This document shows positions 60,123 to 64,000 of a stretch of DNA of 64,000 nucleotides, piece after piece. The stretch spans positions 11,048,267 through 11,112,266 of the forward strand of contig OY540809.1 of assembly GCA_961205875.1 (NCBI GenBank), given 5' to 3'. Each line of letters begins with the position of its first letter. Within the stretch, counting starts at the first letter, position 1. A program made the translations under genes and the position numbers. The stretch comes from Sialis fuliginosa (Eukaryota; Arthropoda; Insecta; Megaloptera; Sialidae). Under the pieces are notes generated by a model. That model was given only the letters and a program-made list of their open reading frames with translations, ran no database searches and had not been told where the DNA came from.

Positions 60123-62212
60123 TGCGACGACTTGGTTGTTGGCTGTGTGAGTGTTGCACACGCCTCCTCACAGGTTTATCTCCTATGAGGAACCCCGTGT
60201 AAAATTTGAGATAGACGTAGCATCCAAGATAAATCATCTATCTCGACGGGTGCCGCTTCATTGGATAAAATAGATAAAAAAACTATAGTAGCTGAATAAA
60301 AAAAATTCAATCGGAATATGTAAAGGCTTTGGTGACACGTAGCGAGACAAATTCTCTGCTACCAGTTGATCAGTTTTTAACAGACGATGACCAACAACCG
60401 CGAATAATATAGAATGCAAGATTGCGTAAAGTAAATAAATGAAATATAAAATTAAATAAATAAAATTTATACTTAAGGATAAAGTCCCTTACGAGTCACC
60501 AAGGATGTATATAGCAGAATGACACAGTATTAAAACATACTAGGCCTGAGTAGTATTCCAGGGAATTCCAGTGTTTGTGAATCCTGGACTAAGAGGATGC
60601 TATTCCCTTATAAACACATGTCTTAATATTATACACGCATCTGAAAACTAAAACGTGATAAAGAAAATATAAAAAAAAATTCATAATAACAATTTATTGA
60701 CTTTCGTAGAATAAAATCACAATAAGAGATATAGAAATTTTCATCACATTCATAAATTACAATAATTCTAGTCTTTGGTTGAAATATAAATTTTAAATGT
60801 AGACTTGGTTAATTTGACAAAGTTCTGAACTGGTAAATTTCTGAATAACAAATGTCAGAACTCAAATAATATAAACAAAATTCAAAATGGGAAGTAACAC
60901 TGTTACACTCACACGTGAACAAGAAATATATAATTAATTATCGACAATACAGCATAAATAAATTTAAAAAAAAACTGTACGCACTGACAGCATGAACAAA
61001 TTTCAAGTAAAACGTCACTTAAGTACAGTCGCCATAGACAAACTTCAAAATAAATATTACTAGATAGAAATCTGTATTATCGGTAATTTTAAAATTCAAA
61101 TTGAAATAACACGTCAATGGAAATAATCTTAAATGCTTGCAATAGCTATTTAAATATAAGTACAAATAAATGTGAGTTGACATTCAACGTGAAGGCTCAA
61201 AACAAACATGATAAATAAATGTAAACAGAATTAAATAGAAAGAGATACCTTGTATAACTGTGTGCGAAAATATAAAAACAACAAAGGATTAATTGCCTCG
61301 AAACAAACACTACAAAAAACATTAGACTGAAAGTTATAAACATGAAATCTCAAAAAAAAAAAAATTGTACAGCGTAGAACAAATACAAAATCCCGGAACG
61401 CCAACGTTCAACGGAGAACAAAAAAAAAATCTACCATCTATACAAATCAAAATTCGGCCTTTCCCGATACAAAAGAGATTATCAACAAAACTAACTTTCA
61501 TCTATAAAAAAAACCCGCTAAGCAATCTAACCCAAAAATACAAAACACATGTTATACACAATACTCAGCAATGTCCTTCACGATGTAGGAATGTAAAACC
61601 TAACCTCACAAAACTTAATGAAACAATTTAAACAATGAAATATAGCCTTAGCTTTTGAAATATGAAAATACATTATTAATGGAATGAAAATAGAGATAAA
61701 GAGATATGAGCAAATTAAGTTACATGTTACATACAAAATACAATATATAAAAAAAAACGTGTTTTCCCAAATTTATAAAGAGTCAAAAAATATATGTGTG
61801 AAATTGATACTTGGTACGTTTACATGTTCCCTCGATGTCCTGATGAATTCCAGGTTTACTGATGACATCTCAAATAATTGGATTCGGATTTGAGTTGGTG
61901 TTATAAATTTTCCTGCATCTCCATCTTAACAGAACGTCTGCCTCCTTCCGCGACGTTATCGGGAATTATCTCCCAAAACAATACGTCTGTCTTCTTCAGC
62001 GGCGATATCGAGAATAATTTAGCTTCCGTCTAATCAACTTGTGACTTAAATATATCAATCACTGCGCGTGCGCCTCGCAAAATGGGTGCGTTCACGCCTC
62101 CTAATGCTTCAATCTAGCGACCTGCGTAATTTGTCATTTTGATATTGGACAAATACGTTTGATTGGTACGCCTTCAAAAAAAATGTGACGTGTGAAATTT
62201 AACAACGTCACA
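60123..62212 (-). repeat. LTR, right copy (5' LTR in inferred orientation)
   Basis: It is the direct repeat of 56510-58601 at an offset of about 3,611 bp. It ends GTCACA at 62212, immediately followed by the ATAT duplication and the resumed satellite unit. Confidence 0.85.
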
Positions 62213-63080
62213 ATATTTAAAAAAAAGCTGGAGTCTGCTCGATCGCGCCAAGCTGACATATTAACTATTCAACTTATTTGTTAAATTTTCAATTTAAATT
62301 TCTTAATAATAGCCGAAGGCGCACTCGAAGGTCTTCGGGCATTAGATAGTCTTAAAGATAATGGTGTAAGCTATATTTAAAAAAAAGCTGGAGTCTACTC
62401 GATCGCGCCAAGCTGACATATTAACTATTCAACTTATTTGTTAAATTTTCAATTTAAATTTCTTAATAATAGCCGAAGGCGTACTCGAAGGTCTTCGGGC
62501 ATTAGATAGTCTTAAAGATAATGGTGTAAGCTATATTTAAAAAAAAAACTGAAGTCTGCTCGATCGCGCCAAGATGACATATTAACTATTCAACTTATTT
62601 GTTAAATTTTCAATTTAAATTTCTTAATAATAGCCGAAGGCGCACTCGAAGGTCTTCGGGCATTAGATAGTCTTAAAGATAATGGTGTAAGCTATATTTA
62701 AAAAAAACTGGAGTCTCCTCGATCGCGCCAAGCTGACATATTAACTATTCAACTTATTTGTTAAATTTTCAATTTAAATTTCTTAATAATAGCCGAAGGC
62801 GCACTCGAAGGTCTCCGGGCATTAGATAGTATTAAAGATAATGGTGTAAGCTATATTTAAAAAAAAACTGGAGTCTCCTCGATCGCGCCAAGCTGACATA
62901 TTAACTATTCAACTTATTTGTTAAATTTTCAATTTAAATTTCTTAATAATAGTCGAAGGCGCACTCGAAGGTCTTCGGGCATTAGATAGTATTAAAGATA
63001 ATGGTGTAAGCTATATTTAAAAAAAAACTGGAGTCTGCTCGATCGCGCCAAGCTGACATATTAACTATTCAACTTATTTG
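62213..63080 (+). repeat. Satellite array, ~160-bp unit, right part
   Basis: It begins with the remainder of the unit cut by the LTR element. Full units start at 62330, 62490, 62651, 62810 and 62970. The order of diagnostic variants (GCGTACTCGA, then CTGAAGTCTGCTCG, then TCTCCGGGC with AGTATTAAAG) repeats an order also found at 55470-55800. This shows multi-unit duplication within the array. Confidence 0.9.
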
Positions 63081-63237
63081 TCAAAATGACATTTAAAACG
63101 TCAAAGTGACATTTAAAACGCCAAAATGACATTTAAAACGTCAAAATGACATTTAATATATCCAATCAAATATCAATTTAGAAAAACAAAACACGAATTT
63201 TTAAAATAAATTGAGATAAATCTTTGTAAGGGAATAT
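63081..63237 (+). repeat. Direct repeat bordering the satellite array (right copy)
   Basis: Four tandem units like GACATTTAAAACGTCAAAAT, then AAAACAAAACACGAATTTTT and GTAAGGGAATAT, as in the left copy at 54805-54930. It abuts the right terminal inverted repeat. Confidence 0.8.
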
Positions 63238-63249
63238 TTTACAACAAAC

Positions 63250-63683
63250 GTTGTAGACCCATATTATAGGAAATTTAATGCTCTACAAAAAATATTCTAT
63301 AAAATTTTCTCGTAAAATGTGTCGTTCTTGAGATATCTTGAAAAAAAAAATATTTTGGGGTGTCACTCCTCTCCCTTACACACGATTTTGATGATTTTGA
63401 AATGGGACCGTCCTCAAACCAAACCCAACTATCCGACCAAGTTTCAATAATATCGGTTCAGTGGTTCATGAGTTATGCGTGTGACAAGGATTCAGGGGAC
63501 AGACGGACGGACGGACGGACGGACGGACACACGGACAGACAGACAGACACGGAACGAAAAGTGTTTGTCTTGACGTGAAACGGATAAATCAATTTAAAAT
63601 TTTGAAATTGGAGAACTTTTTTTTTGTCTCAATCTGAAACGATCACATAACTTCTCGTATCTTCGATATTGCGAGGAAGCAAT
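63250..63683 (-). repeat. Right terminal inverted repeat of the composite element
   Basis: Reverse complement of 53418-53837. It includes a GGAC tetranucleotide run at about 63500-63530 that is longer than in the left arm. The 72-codon open frame here is an artefact of that repeat. Confidence 0.85.
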
Positions 63684-64000
63684 AAAAGTAATTTTTTATT
63701 TTTAAGGTTATTGGCCTAGCACCCAGTAAAATGTGAACTATCCGTATTTTTTCAATAAAAAAGAAGATTTGATTTCGAATAATTTAGTTTTTAATTTATA
63801 TGGAGAACACATGTACATTTGATGAAATTTTTTATTTTGTTAATAATTAAAAGTAAAAATTTAGATAAGTATAGTTTGGTGACCGCATTATATTTCATAC
63901 AAAAGATTGTGCAACAGCGAATGGAAATGTATATATTTATATATTCCCAACTGTTTCTATTCAACAGTGCATATTATTATAGACTATATCTTTAATATAT
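63684..64000. other. Flanking DNA, no gene seen
   Basis: AT-rich sequence to the right of the composite element. No ORF, RNA gene or repeat was recognised. Confidence 0.5.

Larger units (their letters stand above)
56510..62212 (-). mobile_element. Young non-autonomous LTR retrotransposon, 5.7 kb
   Basis: Two direct repeats of 2,092 and 2,090 bp (56510-58601 and 60123-62212) enclose 1,521 bp. Each begins TGCGACGACTTGG and ends GTCACA (TG...CA). The insertion is flanked by the 4-bp duplication ATAT (56506-56509 and 62213-62216), and removing it restores a normal satellite unit. Orientation is inferred as minus. On that strand TGGTAGCAGAGCG lies directly after the 5' LTR, as a tRNA primer-binding site would (tRNA not identified), and a purine-rich AGGTGGCGGAG precedes the 3' LTR. 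The interior is too short for gag-pol and shows no reverse transcriptase, so it must depend on another element. Near-identical LTRs indicate recent insertion. Confidence 0.85.
53418..63683. mobile_element. 10.3-kb composite element with ~420-bp terminal inverted repeats
   Basis: The left end 53418-53837 (ATTGCTTCCTTGCAATATCG...) and right end 63250-63683 are inverted copies over about 420-434 bp. Both contain GTCCGTCCGTCTGT-type microsatellite and the block TCAAGAACGACA. Between them lie a mariner transposase remnant, an ~160-bp satellite array, direct repeats flanking the array, and an LTR retrotransposon that interrupts the array. Without the LTR element the unit would be about 4.6 kb. No intact transposase is encoded and no target duplication was found, so the superfamily is unknown. 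Confidence 0.75.

Noticed and set aside
54805-63237. The 126-157-bp direct repeats flanking the array as LTRs
   Set aside because: They lack TG...CA ends and a primer site, contain short internal tandem units, and lie inside the inverted arms.
1-64000. CRISPR arrays, bacterial operons, tRNA or rRNA genes
   Set aside because: The satellite units are adjacent with no unique spacers, all supported genes are eukaryotic with GT-AG introns, and no tRNA B-box or cloverleaf was seen.

Overview
The window is AT-rich nuclear DNA from an arthropod, most likely an insect. The genes are broken by short GT-AG introns, and the conserved eukaryotic proteins read closest to insect or metazoan orthologues. 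I cannot name the species or order. No bacterial, organellar, tRNA or rRNA gene was recognised.

Layout of the first two thirds (1-44,500), a conserved housekeeping stretch: ERLEC1 (+), SHQ1 (-) and mLST8 (+), the last two divergent from one promoter with an E-box; a lineage-specific tandem-repeat ORF (-); a gene-poor 5 kb; GGA (-) divergent from EMRE (+); flightless-I (-, 18 exons); TOM22 (-); then a packed minus-strand trio CEBPZOS-UQCC3-TBCC; and, after another gene-poor 4 kb, WDR26 (-). Exon models were built by hand. Reading frame and splice phase close exactly in every protein gene with introns. Introns and spacers hold many short non-autonomous DNA transposons, several with clear target-site duplications (hAT-type 8 bp, TTAA type, TA type).

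From 44,530 to 47,940 (-) I infer a non-coding snoRNA host gene. Five related box C/D snoRNAs sit one per intron, each with box D 71-74 nt upstream of the 3' splice site. Some host exons are recognisably duplicated. Next to it, divergently, is a THAP-domain gene with a frameshift in an A run.

The last third (49,900-63,700) is transposon territory. Two MULE-like MITEs in opposite orientation each have their own 9-bp target duplication. They are followed by a 10.3-kb element with ~420-bp terminal inverted repeats. Inside it are a decayed mariner transposase, a ~160-bp satellite array, and a very young non-autonomous LTR retrotransposon (2.09-kb LTRs, 4-bp target duplication ATAT) that has split the array.

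Functional themes: mitochondrial biogenesis (EMRE, TOM22, UQCC3, CEBPZOS), RNP biogenesis (SHQ1 for H/ACA particles, the C/D snoRNA cluster), ER/Golgi quality control and sorting (ERLEC1, GGA), and TORC and ubiquitin signalling (mLST8, WDR26). The points most worth a second look are the snoRNA host with its constant spacing, the TAATG overlap of CEBPZOS and UQCC3 on a shared exon below two perfect CRE sites, and the satellite-bearing inverted-repeat element.
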